Positions 1-5,579 of a DNA stretch of 5,918 nucleotides are shown here, piece by piece. The notes beneath the pieces are model-generated. The model saw nothing but the letters and a program-made list of their open reading frames with translations. It made no database searches and was not told the origin of the DNA. The number at the start of each line of letters is the position of its first letter. Positions within the stretch are counted from its first letter, which is position 1. The position numbers and the translations under genes are program-made. Origin of the DNA: Dysgonamonadaceae bacterium (GTDB lineage: Bacteria > Bacteroidota > Bacteroidia > Bacteroidales > Azobacteroidaceae); contig JAITTA010000147.1 in NCBI GenBank assembly GCA_031287395.1, forward strand, positions 1 through 5,918, in the 5' to 3' direction.

Positions 1-12
1 TTTTAGTCCGGA

Positions 13-735
13 TTAAAATGACATAGGTACATCCATCAACAATATACGGGCGTTTTCCGAGTCTGCCGTAATTTTAATCGTATCTGTATCCGATATGCTG
101 AAGCCGTCTCTGAAATGCAACTTCTGTCCTTCGATTGTAAATTCTCCTTCCACGACCATAGCAAATACCCCATTCCCTTGTTTCCTCATGTTGTATTCAA
201 AACCGATACCTTTGTCGAAAGTCCCTATGTTGAACCAGGCATCCTGATGGATCCACAATCCGGTATTGGAAACATCATCCTTCGGTGCTACAATCTGAAT
301 CAATTGATTCTTGTTGTGTATAAAATTAAAAACTTTCTGATCGTAACGCGGTTCTACCCCCTTTTTATTGGGGAACACCCATATCTGAAAAAAGTTTACC
401 GGTTTATCTTCGTTTGCGTTGTATTCGCTATGTGTGATGCCGGTACCGGCACTCATAACCTGTACTTCTCCCGCATGGATTACACCGGTATATCCCATGC
501 TGTCTTTGTGCTCTAAAGCGCCATACAAAGGGATGGATATTATCTCCATGTTATCGTGCGGATGTGTACCAAAACCCTCTCCTCCTTTTACAATATCATC
601 GTTGATAACCCGGAGAGCGCCGAAATGGACCCGGTTGGGATCGTAATAGTTTGCAAAACTGAATGTATGGTGTGTGTCTAACCACCCGTGATTTGCATGG
701 CCTCTGGATGAAGCGCGATACAATGTTGTTTTCAT
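13..735 (-). CDS. Pirin family bicupin protein (YhhW-type, putative quercetin 2,3-dioxygenase)
   Basis: This 240-residue protein has the usual length and layout of bacterial pirins: an N-terminal cupin that binds metal (about residues 15-125) and a degenerate C-terminal cupin (about 145-238). The metal ligands are visible as His58 and His60 in GTHPHDNME and His102 and Glu104 in THSE, the same spacing as in E. coli YhhW. The N-terminal HHTFSFANYYDP segment is also typical. Some family members have quercetinase activity in vitro, but the cellular role of most bacterial pirins is unknown, so the substrate here is not predicted. No signal peptide is seen, so it should be cytoplasmic. The start is supported by an A-rich leader and by the MKTTLYRASSRGHANHGWL beginning, which fits the family. 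The gene is divergent from nrdD and its upstream DNA holds a 16-bp palindrome. It ends in TAA. The family call is secure; the activity is not. Confidence 0.95.
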   Translation of the reverse strand: MKTTLYRASSRGHANHGWLDTHHTFSFANYYDPNRVHFGALRVINDDIVKGGEGFGTHPHDNMEIISIPLYGALEHKDSMGYTGVIHAGEVQVMSAGTGITHSEYNANEDKPVNFFQIWVFPNKKGVEPRYDQKVFNFIHNKNQLIQIVAPKDDVSNTGLWIHQDAWFNIGTFDKGIGFEYNMRKQGNGVFAMVVEGEFTIEGQKLHFRDGFSISDTDTIKITADSENARILLMDVPMSF

Positions 736-740
736 AACAC

Positions 741-791
741 TTGTTTTTTCTGTTTTTTAATAAATATTTGTTTTTTCTATTTTTTTAATAA
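741..791. repeat. Imperfect tandem direct repeat in the pirin leader
   Basis: Two near-identical T-rich units lie head to tail at 741-763 and 768-791. Each reads TTGTTTTTTCT, then one variable base, then a run of six or seven T and AATAA. They differ by one substitution (G752 versus A779) and one extra T. On the minus strand this is an A-rich stretch directly before the pirin start codon. It probably arose by slippage or local duplication, and may help ribosome loading in a group that favours A-rich leaders. That role is inference. Confidence 0.6.
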
Positions 792-800
792 CGTTATTAA
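785..800. promoter_or_regulatory. Perfect 16-bp palindrome, candidate operator upstream of pirin
   Basis: TTAATAACGTTATTAA is exactly self-complementary with no spacer. It lies about 50 bp upstream of the pirin start and about 145 bp upstream of the nrdD promoter-like element, so it is placed better for controlling pirin. A perfect dyad of this size fits binding by a dimeric repressor or activator, but no regulator is encoded next to it and I cannot assign a family. Its A/T content makes chance more likely than for a mixed-base site. Confidence 0.4.
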
Positions 801-919
801 TGTATGAATTGTTATCGGTCATCCATATTTATTTTTCACCGGTAAAAAATCAAAGAAATCGTTCGCAGAACCTTCATGCCGGACAAAAATCAAAATTGTT
901 GATAACTAATGATCCGATG

Positions 920-953
920 TTATGGTTTTACAATAAATTATTCACTACCTTTG
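920..953 (+). promoter_or_regulatory. Candidate Bacteroidota-type promoter for nrdDG
   Basis: TACCTTTG at 946-953 matches the TAnnTTTG -7 box of the Bacteroidota primary sigma factor at every fixed base. A -33 element (consensus TTTG) is not clear: the best-placed sequence is TTATGG at 920-925, with GGTTTT just after it. Transcription from this -7 box would start near 958-962, exactly where the cobalamin riboswitch begins. That position is good support for the call. Confidence 0.55.
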
Positions 954-959
954 TAGTCG

Positions 960-1135
960 ACATCCGGTTCTCTGTAACTGCCGCAAGGTGGTGGAGATTA
1001 AAAGGGAATCCTGTGAAAATCAGGAACTATCCCCGTAGCTGTGAGTTCCAGAAAGAAAGAAGTACATCCTTTAGCCACTGTCGGTTTTGATGGGAAGGCG
1101 TACTTCCGGAACAAGTCAGAAGACCTGCCTGATGT
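960..1135 (+). ncRNA. Cobalamin (B12) riboswitch aptamer upstream of nrdD
   Basis: The conserved blocks of the cobalamin riboswitch appear in order. TAAAAGGGAAT lies at 999-1009, followed by a stem-loop TCCTG (1009-1013) / CAGGA (1021-1025). ATCCCCGTAGCTGTGAG follows at about 1029-1045. AGCCACTG (1073-1080) and GGGAAGG (1092-1098) come next. The B12 box AAGTCAGAAGACCTGCC occupies 1113-1129. A closing P1 helix is visible as ACATC (960-964) pairing with GATGT (1131-1135). The element binds adenosyl- or related cobalamins and usually shuts off the downstream gene when B12 is plentiful. Here the downstream gene is the B12-independent anaerobic ribonucleotide reductase, not a B12 transport or synthesis gene. 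The distance from the end of the aptamer to the nrdD ATG is 118 nt, leaving room for an expression platform. Confidence 0.95.
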
Positions 1136-1180
1136 AAATTGCCGGGGCTTTCGGGTGAAAAGCAAAACAGGTTTCAGGTC
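1122..1180 (+). promoter_or_regulatory. Candidate riboswitch expression platform with anti-aptamer helix
   Basis: GACCTG at 1122-1127, the core of the B12 box, can pair fully with CAGGTC at 1175-1180. The adjacent CCTG (1128-1131) can pair with CAGG (1168-1171), leaving a 3-nt bulge. This ten-pair helix would exclude the aptamer fold, because it uses both the B12 box and the last base next to P1. A small hairpin GCTTT (1147-1151) / AAAGC (1159-1163) nests inside it. No T-run follows, so an intrinsic terminator is unlikely. Control of translation initiation or of a distal structure is more likely, but how the fold reaches the ATG at 1254 is not resolved. Confidence 0.4.
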
Positions 1181-1253
1181 TTCGTGGATTTGTATCTATT
1201 TACCTCTTTCCCAAAAGTTCCATTTTGCAGAACAATGTGTAAAAACAAACAAT

Positions 1254-1703
1254 ATGGAATTATTTATTATCAAACGGGACGGGAAAAGAGAAGCTTTTTC
1301 CATCGACAAAATCAAAAATGCTATTGCTAAGGCCTTCCTTTCGGTAGGTAGTTTTGCCGCTCAGGATGTCATTACCAATATCCTGAGCCGGGTCAGTATC
1401 AATAACGACACCACAGTAGAAGAAATTCAGAATCAAGTGGAAATAGCACTGATGTCCGAACGGTATTATGCTGTAGCCAAAGCTTATATGCTTTACAGGC
1501 AAAAGCATACCGAAGACAGGGAAGTACGTGATAAACTCAAATTTCTGATGGATTACTGCGATGCTTCAAATGCCGCATCAGGCAGTAAATACGATGCCAA
1601 TGCCAACGTAGAGAATAAAAACTTAGCCACCCTTATCGGTGAGTTACCTAAATCCAATTTCATTCGTTTAAATCGCCGCATGTTAACCGACCGGATAAAA
1701 TAA
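1254..1703 (+). CDS. nrdD: Anaerobic ribonucleoside-triphosphate reductase, N-terminal ATP-cone fragment
   Basis: This is the first 149 residues of NrdD. Residues 1-90 form an ATP-cone, the allosteric domain that senses ATP versus dATP and sets overall activity. It shows the KRDGKREAFSIDKIKNAI start (KRDG at 7-10), the VEEIQNQVEIALM helix and the YAVAKAYMLYR end. Residues about 100-149 are the start of the catalytic part (SGSKYDANANVENKNLATL, then ELPKSNFIRLNRR) and stop at DRIK. The ATG at 1254 is chosen because the ATP-cone begins right there; the open frame extends upstream to 1041, but that stretch is riboswitch and leader RNA. On its own this fragment cannot reduce nucleotides. Expression should be under the upstream B12 riboswitch. 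Confidence 0.8.
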   Translation: MELFIIKRDGKREAFSIDKIKNAIAKAFLSVGSFAAQDVITNILSRVSINNDTTVEEIQNQVEIALMSERYYAVAKAYMLYRQKHTEDREVRDKLKFLMDYCDASNAASGSKYDANANVENKNLATLIGELPKSNFIRLNRRMLTDRIK

Positions 1704-3344
1704 ATGTTCGGAAAAGAAGTCGCCGATAAATACATCGACCTGTTGAACAACCATTACATTTACAAAAACGACGAGACCAGCCTGGCCAATTATTGCGCCA
1801 GTATTACCATGTATCCGTGGCTGATTGGAGGAACCACATCTATCGGCGGAAATTCAAAAGCGCCTACCAACCTGAAATCGTTCTGTGGCGGGTTTGTCAA
1901 TATGGTCTTTATGGTGTCGAGTATGTTGAGCGGAGCTTGCGCCACTCCCGAATTCCTGATGTATATGAACTATTTTATCGGTTTGGAATTTGGCGAAGAT
2001 TATTATTTACATGCCGATAAAGTCGTTGACTTGTCAAAAAAGCAACGGACGTTGGATAAAGTCATTACCGATTATTTCGAGCAAATCGTCTATTCCATCA
2101 ATCAACCTACGGGAGCGCGGAATTTTCAGGCCGTTTTTTGGAATATTTCGTATTATGACAAGTATTATTTCAATAGTCTGTTTGAAAATTTTGTGTTTCC
2201 AAACGGCAGCAAACCCGACTGGAATTCACTGAGTTGGTTGCAAAAGCGGTTCATGAAGTGGTTCAACCGCGAACGTACCCGTTCTGTCCTGACATTCCCT
2301 GTCGAAACGATGGCTTTATTGACCGGAAACGGCGATACAAAAGATAAAGAATACGGCGATTTTACGGCAGAAATGTATACCGAGGGACATTCATTTTTCA
2401 CTTACATCAGCGACAATGCCGATTCTTTAAGTAGTTGCTGCCGGTTGCGTAACGAAATACAGGATAACGGATTCAGTTATACCCTCGGTGCAGGCGGTGT
2501 TTCCACAGGCTCGAAAAGTGTGCTGACCATCAACCTGAATCGTTGCATACAACATGCAGCTCGGAAAGGTCAACATTACCTGTTTTTCCTCGAAGAAGTC
2601 GTTGATCTGGTACATAAAGTGCAATTAGCTTACAACGAAAACCTGAAATACATGTACGAGAAGGGAATGTTACCTTTGTTTAACGCAGGATATATTAATC
2701 TGGGGCGACAATACCTGACCATCGGTGTCAATGGTTTGGTAGAGGCTGCCGAATCACTTGGAATAATCATTAACGACAACCCACAATATACTGCTTTTGT
2801 TCAACAGATATTAGGACTTGTTGAAGATTACAACAAAAAATACAGGACTAAAGATGTCCTGTTTAACTGCGAAATGATTCCGGCGGAGAATGTAGGTGTG
2901 AAACATGCCAAGTGGGATAGGAGGGATGGTTATAAAGTAAGTCGAGATTGCTACAACAGCTACTTTTATATTGTGGAAGATGATTCGTTGAATGTTATTG
3001 ATAAATTCCGCCTGCACGGCAAAAAGTATATTCGACATCTGACCGGGGGATCTGCCCTGCATGTGAATCTGGATGAACATTTGAGTAAAGAACAATATCG
3101 GCAATTGTTACGTGTCGCTACACAGGAAGGTTGCAACTATTTTACTTTCAATATTCCGAACACGGTTTGCAACAATTGCGGACATATTGACAAGCGCAAG
3201 TTGGACGAATGCCCGTCGTGCCGGAGTCGGAATCTTGATTATCTTACCCGTATCATTGGCTACATGAAGCGTATCAGTAATTTTTCGCAACCACGGCAGG
3301 AGGAGGCCGCACGACGTTATTATGCTTCGGTTCATCAACTATGA
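1704..3344 (+). CDS. nrdD: Anaerobic ribonucleoside-triphosphate reductase, catalytic glycyl-radical fragment
   Basis: This 546-residue frame holds nearly all of the class III reductase barrel, which makes dNTPs from NTPs without oxygen. Vicinal Cys245-Cys246 in SSCCRLRNE align with the CMGCR-type motif of E. coli NrdD, so Cys246, just before the Arg, is the likely thiyl-radical cysteine. Other conserved cysteines are Cys31 (ANYCASITMYPW) and Cys61 (SFCGGF). A C-terminal zinc site is seen as Cys489, Cys492, Cys503 and Cys506 (CNNC and CPSC). The glycyl radical would form on Gly519 in TRIIGYMKRISNF. The ATG at 1704 comes directly after the TAA that ends the ATP-cone fragment, in the same frame, so it could be reached only by re-initiation or read-through. 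If made alone, the product would lack the ATP-cone and about 60 further residues of the normal protein. nrdG starts inside its 3' end. Confidence 0.88.
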   Translation: MFGKEVADKYIDLLNNHYIYKNDETSLANYCASITMYPWLIGGTTSIGGNSKAPTNLKSFCGGFVNMVFMVSSMLSGACATPEFLMYMNYFIGLEFGEDYYLHADKVVDLSKKQRTLDKVITDYFEQIVYSINQPTGARNFQAVFWNISYYDKYYFNSLFENFVFPNGSKPDWNSLSWLQKRFMKWFNRERTRSVLTFPVETMALLTGNGDTKDKEYGDFTAEMYTEGHSFFTYISDNADSLSSCCRLRNEIQDNGFSYTLGAGGVSTGSKSVLTINLNRCIQHAARKGQHYLFFLEEVVDLVHKVQLAYNENLKYMYEKGMLPLFNAGYINLGRQYLTIGVNGLVEAAESLGIIINDNPQYTAFVQQILGLVEDYNKKYRTKDVLFNCEMIPAENVGVKHAKWDRRDGYKVSRDCYNSYFYIVEDDSLNVIDKFRLHGKKYIRHLTGGSALHVNLDEHLSKEQYRQLLRVATQEGCNYFTFNIPNTVCNNCGHIDKRKLDECPSCRSRNLDYLTRIIGYMKRISNFSQPRQEEAARRYYASVHQL

Positions 3345-3804
3345 TATTGTTTTTCAGGAAATTCCCGGAGAAGTGACACTGGCAATCAATCTGTCCAATT
3401 GTCCTCACCGGTGTAACGGATGTCACAGTCCTCACCTTTGGGAAAATACAGGGGAAATATTGGATGAAAATGTACTTGAAGGATTACTCGAAAAATACGG
3501 AAATGCCATCACTTGCATTTGTTTTATGGGCGGGGATGCCAACCCTCAAAGAATAGTGGAACTGGCTGCTTTTTCTCTTCTGAAGACAAACGGTAACATA
3601 AAGACCGGATGGTATTCAGGCAGGAATACATTACCGGAAACGTCTTTCCTGCAATATTTCGATTACATTAAATTGGGAGCGTATATGGAACATTTGGGCG
3701 GATTGGATTCCGTCACTACCAATCAGCGTTTTTATCGTATCGAAGATGTAAAAATGATAGATGCAACAAATAGTTTTCAAAAACATATTACGAGAAAAGG
3801 TTGA
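3322..3804 (+). CDS. nrdG: Anaerobic ribonucleotide reductase activating protein (radical SAM)
   Basis: NrdG is the radical SAM activase that cleaves S-adenosylmethionine with a 4Fe-4S cluster and abstracts hydrogen from the C-terminal glycine of NrdD. The cluster motif CPHRCNGC gives Cys27, Cys31 and Cys34, the CX3CX2C spacing typical of NrdG. The SAM-binding GGD sits at residues 70-72 (FMGGDANP). TGWYSGR (95-101), FDYIKLGAY and TTNQRFY (132-138) are also family signatures. At 160 residues it is a normal full-length activase. It overlaps the end of nrdD by 23 nt in another frame, so the two are almost certainly one transcript and probably translationally coupled. A purine-rich AGGAGGAGG at 3298-3306 lies upstream but with a long 15-nt spacer, so it may not act as a ribosome site. 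The intact nrdG argues that the operon has not been decaying for long. Confidence 0.95.
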   Translation: MLRFINYDIVFQEIPGEVTLAINLSNCPHRCNGCHSPHLWENTGEILDENVLEGLLEKYGNAITCICFMGGDANPQRIVELAAFSLLKTNGNIKTGWYSGRNTLPETSFLQYFDYIKLGAYMEHLGGLDSVTTNQRFYRIEDVKMIDATNSFQKHITRKG

Positions 3805-3823
3805 GTTTTTAATCGTATAATAC

Positions 3824-3851
3824 AAATACCATGAAAAGGGTATTGGTATTT
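3824..3851. repeat. Inverted repeat with doubled GGTATT between nrdG and cysK
   Basis: AAATACC (3824-3830) is complementary to GGTATTT (3845-3851), and its AATACC core also pairs with a second GGTATT at 3839-3844. Two alternative hairpins with loops of 14 or 8 nt are thus possible. No clear T-run follows on the plus strand, so a terminator for nrdDG is not well supported. The right arm overlaps the -33 element proposed for cysK, so the site could be an operator. That is inference from position only. Confidence 0.35.
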
Positions 3852-3873
3852 ACATCAATAATTGTTTACTTTG
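3843..3873 (+). promoter_or_regulatory. Candidate Bacteroidota-type promoter for cysK
   Basis: A -33-like TTG (3843-3845) is followed after 20 bases by TTACTTTG (3866-3873), which matches the TAnnTTTG -7 box at all fixed bases but one. Transcription would begin near 3880, giving a leader of about 20 nt before the ATG at 3900. This supports separate transcription of cysK from nrdDG and rules against the upstream in-frame ATG at 3831 as the start. Confidence 0.55.
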
Positions 3874-3899
3874 CATCAAAATGTAAAAGTAAAAATATT

Positions 3900-4847
3900 A
3901 TGGGAAAAATAGCTGAAAAATTGACGGACCTGATAGGAAATACTCCATTGTTGGAGTTATCTAATTACAACAAAAACCATGCTCTTGGAGCACGTATTAT
4001 AGCTAAGTTGGAGTATTTTAACCCGGCTTCAAGCGTAAAGGATCGTATTGCTTACGCAATGATTGAAGACGCAGAAGCCAAAGGAATACTAAAACCGGAT
4101 AGTGAGTTGATAGAACCGACAAGTGGGAATACGGGTATCGGACTGGCTTTTGTTTCGGCAGCTAAGGGTTATAAATTAACGTTAACCATGCCTGAAACGA
4201 TGAGTATAGAACGAAGGAACCTGTTGAAAGCTTTGGGTGCCAATATTGTGTTGACTCCAGGGCCTGAGGGAATGAAAGGAGCGATTGCTAAGGCCGAAGA
4301 ATTACAGAAAACCAATTCCAAAGCGGTAATCCTCCAGCAATTTGTCAATCCTGCCAATCCTGCTGTTCACCGTAAAACAACGGCTGAGGAAATCTGGAGA
4401 GATACAGATGGGAAGGTCGATGTGTTTGTGGCAGGAGTTGGTACCGGAGGTACGGTGAGCGGCGTTGGTGAAGTCTTGAAGAAATATAATCCTTCCGTGC
4501 AGATAATCGCTGTGGAGCCAAAAGATTCGCCGGTATTATCGGGTGGTAGTCCCGGTGCTCATAAAATTCAGGGAATTGGAGCCGGATTTATTCCTGCAAC
4601 CTACAATGCCGGTGTTGTTGATGAAGTTATACAGGTCGAAAATGACGATGCTATCCGTACAAGCCGGGAACTGGCCCGTGAAGAGGGATTATTGGTCGGT
4701 ATATCCTCCGGTGCGGCGGCGTATGCGGCAACAATTATTTCCGGTCGTCCTGAAAATAAGGGGAAAAATATTGTTGTAATCCTGCCGGATACGGGAGAAC
4801 GTTATCTGACGACCATATTGTATGCTTTTGATGAATATCCGCTTTGA
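3900..4847 (+). CDS. cysK: Cysteine synthase A (O-acetylserine sulfhydrylase)
   Basis: CysK joins O-acetyl-L-serine and sulfide to make L-cysteine and acetate, the last step of cysteine synthesis, in the cytoplasm. The 315-residue protein has the normal length. Lys47 in NPASSVKDR should form the Schiff base with pyridoxal phosphate. TSGNTG (74-79) is the substrate-binding loop, GTGGT (181-185) grips the cofactor phosphate, and Ser270 in GISSGAA should contact the pyridine nitrogen. The stretch SGGSPGAHKIQGIGAGFIP (214-232) is typical of CysK. The start at 3900 gives MGKIAEKLTDLIGNTPLLEL, the usual family beginning; an upstream ATG at 3831 would add 23 residues that look like translated promoter. 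It converges on the regulator gene. The PLP enzyme at the right edge also belongs to sulfur amino acid metabolism. CysM is less likely given the loop sequences. Confidence 0.96.
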   Translation: MGKIAEKLTDLIGNTPLLELSNYNKNHALGARIIAKLEYFNPASSVKDRIAYAMIEDAEAKGILKPDSELIEPTSGNTGIGLAFVSAAKGYKLTLTMPETMSIERRNLLKALGANIVLTPGPEGMKGAIAKAEELQKTNSKAVILQQFVNPANPAVHRKTTAEEIWRDTDGKVDVFVAGVGTGGTVSGVGEVLKKYNPSVQIIAVEPKDSPVLSGGSPGAHKIQGIGAGFIPATYNAGVVDEVIQVENDDAIRTSRELAREEGLLVGISSGAAAYAATIISGRPENKGKNIVVILPDTGERYLTTILYAFDEYPL

Positions 4848-4878
4848 TATTTGACAGGAAGTTTCCGCAATCAAATAT
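4847..4878. terminator. Possible bidirectional terminator hairpin between convergent genes
   Basis: ATATTTGA (4847-4854) and TCAAATAT (4871-4878) are perfect 8-bp inverted repeats. A small inner stem GGA (4857-4859) / TCC (4864-4866) can stack within the loop. The arms reach the stop codons of both converging genes (TGA ending at 4847, and TGA read on the minus strand at 4871-4873). No strong T-run follows on either side and the outer stem is A/T-rich, so it is not a textbook intrinsic terminator. The position between tail-to-tail genes is the main support. Confidence 0.4.
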
Positions 4879-5527
4879 AATAATCCGAAGCATCTACGAT
4901 ACCTGCTCGCAATGCATACCTGGATGCTTCCTGGGCATTGTTGACATCCAGTTTCCGGTATATGTTTTTCCGGTGGGTAACGACAGTAAGTACGCTGATG
5001 TTGCGTTTTACCGCAATCTCTTTTGCCGTATTTCCCCAGGCGATTTCTTTTAATATTTCTTTTTCTGTAATAGTTAACAATTCATTATTTTCAACAGGAT
5101 CGTTATTAGATATAGACAGAAGATCATTTATCTGTGAACACAGGAAAAGTTTTTTGTCACAGGCATAAGATATGGCAGTATCTATTTCCGCCAGATCGGC
5201 CGTTTTAAGAACGACACTGAATACCTGATTACACAGAACAACTCTTTTGAGAAATTGAATGCTCAGTTTTTCCGAAAAAAGTATCCAATGTACTTCCGGG
5301 AAACGGGCGCTGATGTTTATAAGTCCGTCCGCACTATTCAAATCAGATAATGTGTAGTCGATGATTACAAGACTATCCGGACCGGAAGTCAATGCATTGA
5401 TAAGCTTATTCTTGGTATCTGCGAAATTTATTTCGTACGGTTGATTCCGTAAACTTTGCTTTATTAAAGCTTCAACTCCTAACCGGGTAATATCCTGTTT
5501 ATCGAAAATGATAATATTTTTTTTCAT
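4871..5527 (-). CDS. Response regulator transcription factor, NarL/LuxR family (orphan)
   Basis: The 218-residue protein has an N-terminal receiver domain (about 3-122) and a C-terminal LuxR-type helix-turn-helix (about 148-211). In the receiver, Asp57 in VIIDYTLSD is the likely phosphorylation site, Ser85 (ILFSEK) replaces the usual Thr/Ser switch residue, and Lys108 (VVLKTA) fits the conserved lysine. The acidic pair that binds Mg2+ is reduced: Phe8-Asp9 where most have two acidic residues. The DNA-binding part reads LTITEKEILKEIAWGNTAKE, then the recognition helix region SVLTVVTHRKNIYRKL, and AGI near the end. No histidine kinase is in view. The gene lies 52 bp downstream of the PLP enzyme gene on the same strand, so they may be co-transcribed, and a link to sulfur amino acid metabolism is a reasonable guess. 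Target genes are unknown. Confidence 0.92.
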   Translation of the reverse strand: MKKNIIIFDKQDITRLGVEALIKQSLRNQPYEINFADTKNKLINALTSGPDSLVIIDYTLSDLNSADGLINISARFPEVHWILFSEKLSIQFLKRVVLCNQVFSVVLKTADLAEIDTAISYACDKKLFLCSQINDLLSISNNDPVENNELLTITEKEILKEIAWGNTAKEIAVKRNISVLTVVTHRKNIYRKLDVNNAQEASRYALRAGIVDASDYYI

Positions 5528-5579
5528 CCGGATGTTTTCGTAGGATTAGAATCTGTAAGATGGTATCCTGTTTTATTAA

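Larger units (their letters stand above)
1254..3344 (+). pseudogene. nrdD: nrdD locus interrupted by one in-frame TAA (anaerobic ribonucleotide reductase)
   Basis: Reading through the TAA at 1701-1703 gives one 696-codon frame with the order expected for a complete class III reductase: ATP-cone, glycyl-radical barrel, zinc site and C-terminal glycyl loop. The codons around the stop are CGG ATA AAA TAA ATG TTC. In intact relatives as I remember them this stretch reads RIKKMYG or similar, so a single AAA to TAA change (or GAA/CAA to TAA) would explain the break. There is no frameshift and no other stop in the remaining 546 codons. The locus is therefore either a very recent nonsense mutant, a sequencing or assembly error, or a truly split enzyme. 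The two halves are listed separately because each is an open frame. Confidence 0.6.

Noticed and set aside
115..516. 133-codon open frame on the plus strand across the pirin gene
   Set aside because: It is antisense to a well-supported pirin, has no recognisable domain, and looks like a shadow frame.
801..945. NrdR-box search upstream of nrdD
   Set aside because: I found no pair of NrdR-like sites. The only short dyads here (ACCGGT and ATCAA/TTGAT) are too small to call.
1041..1253. Upstream extension of the nrdD frame by 71 codons
   Set aside because: This stretch is the riboswitch and its leader. The ATP-cone begins exactly at the ATG at 1254, and translating the aptamer would give no known domain.
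1701..1703. Recoding of TAA as a sense codon throughout this genome
   Set aside because: The pirin gene and the PLP enzyme gene in the same window end in TAA at the expected family lengths, so TAA acts as a stop here.
3831..3899. Alternative cysK start at the ATG at 3831
   Set aside because: It would add 23 residues without family support and would lie upstream of the predicted transcription start near 3880.
4938..5168. Plus-strand open frame inside the regulator gene
   Set aside because: It overlaps the helix-turn-helix coding region in antisense and shows no family features.
5543..5568. Hairpin GGAT/ATCC with inner ATCT/AGAT between the PLP enzyme and regulator genes
   Set aside because: The stems are only four pairs each with an unbalanced internal loop, and no T-run follows on the minus strand, so a terminator or operator is not supported.
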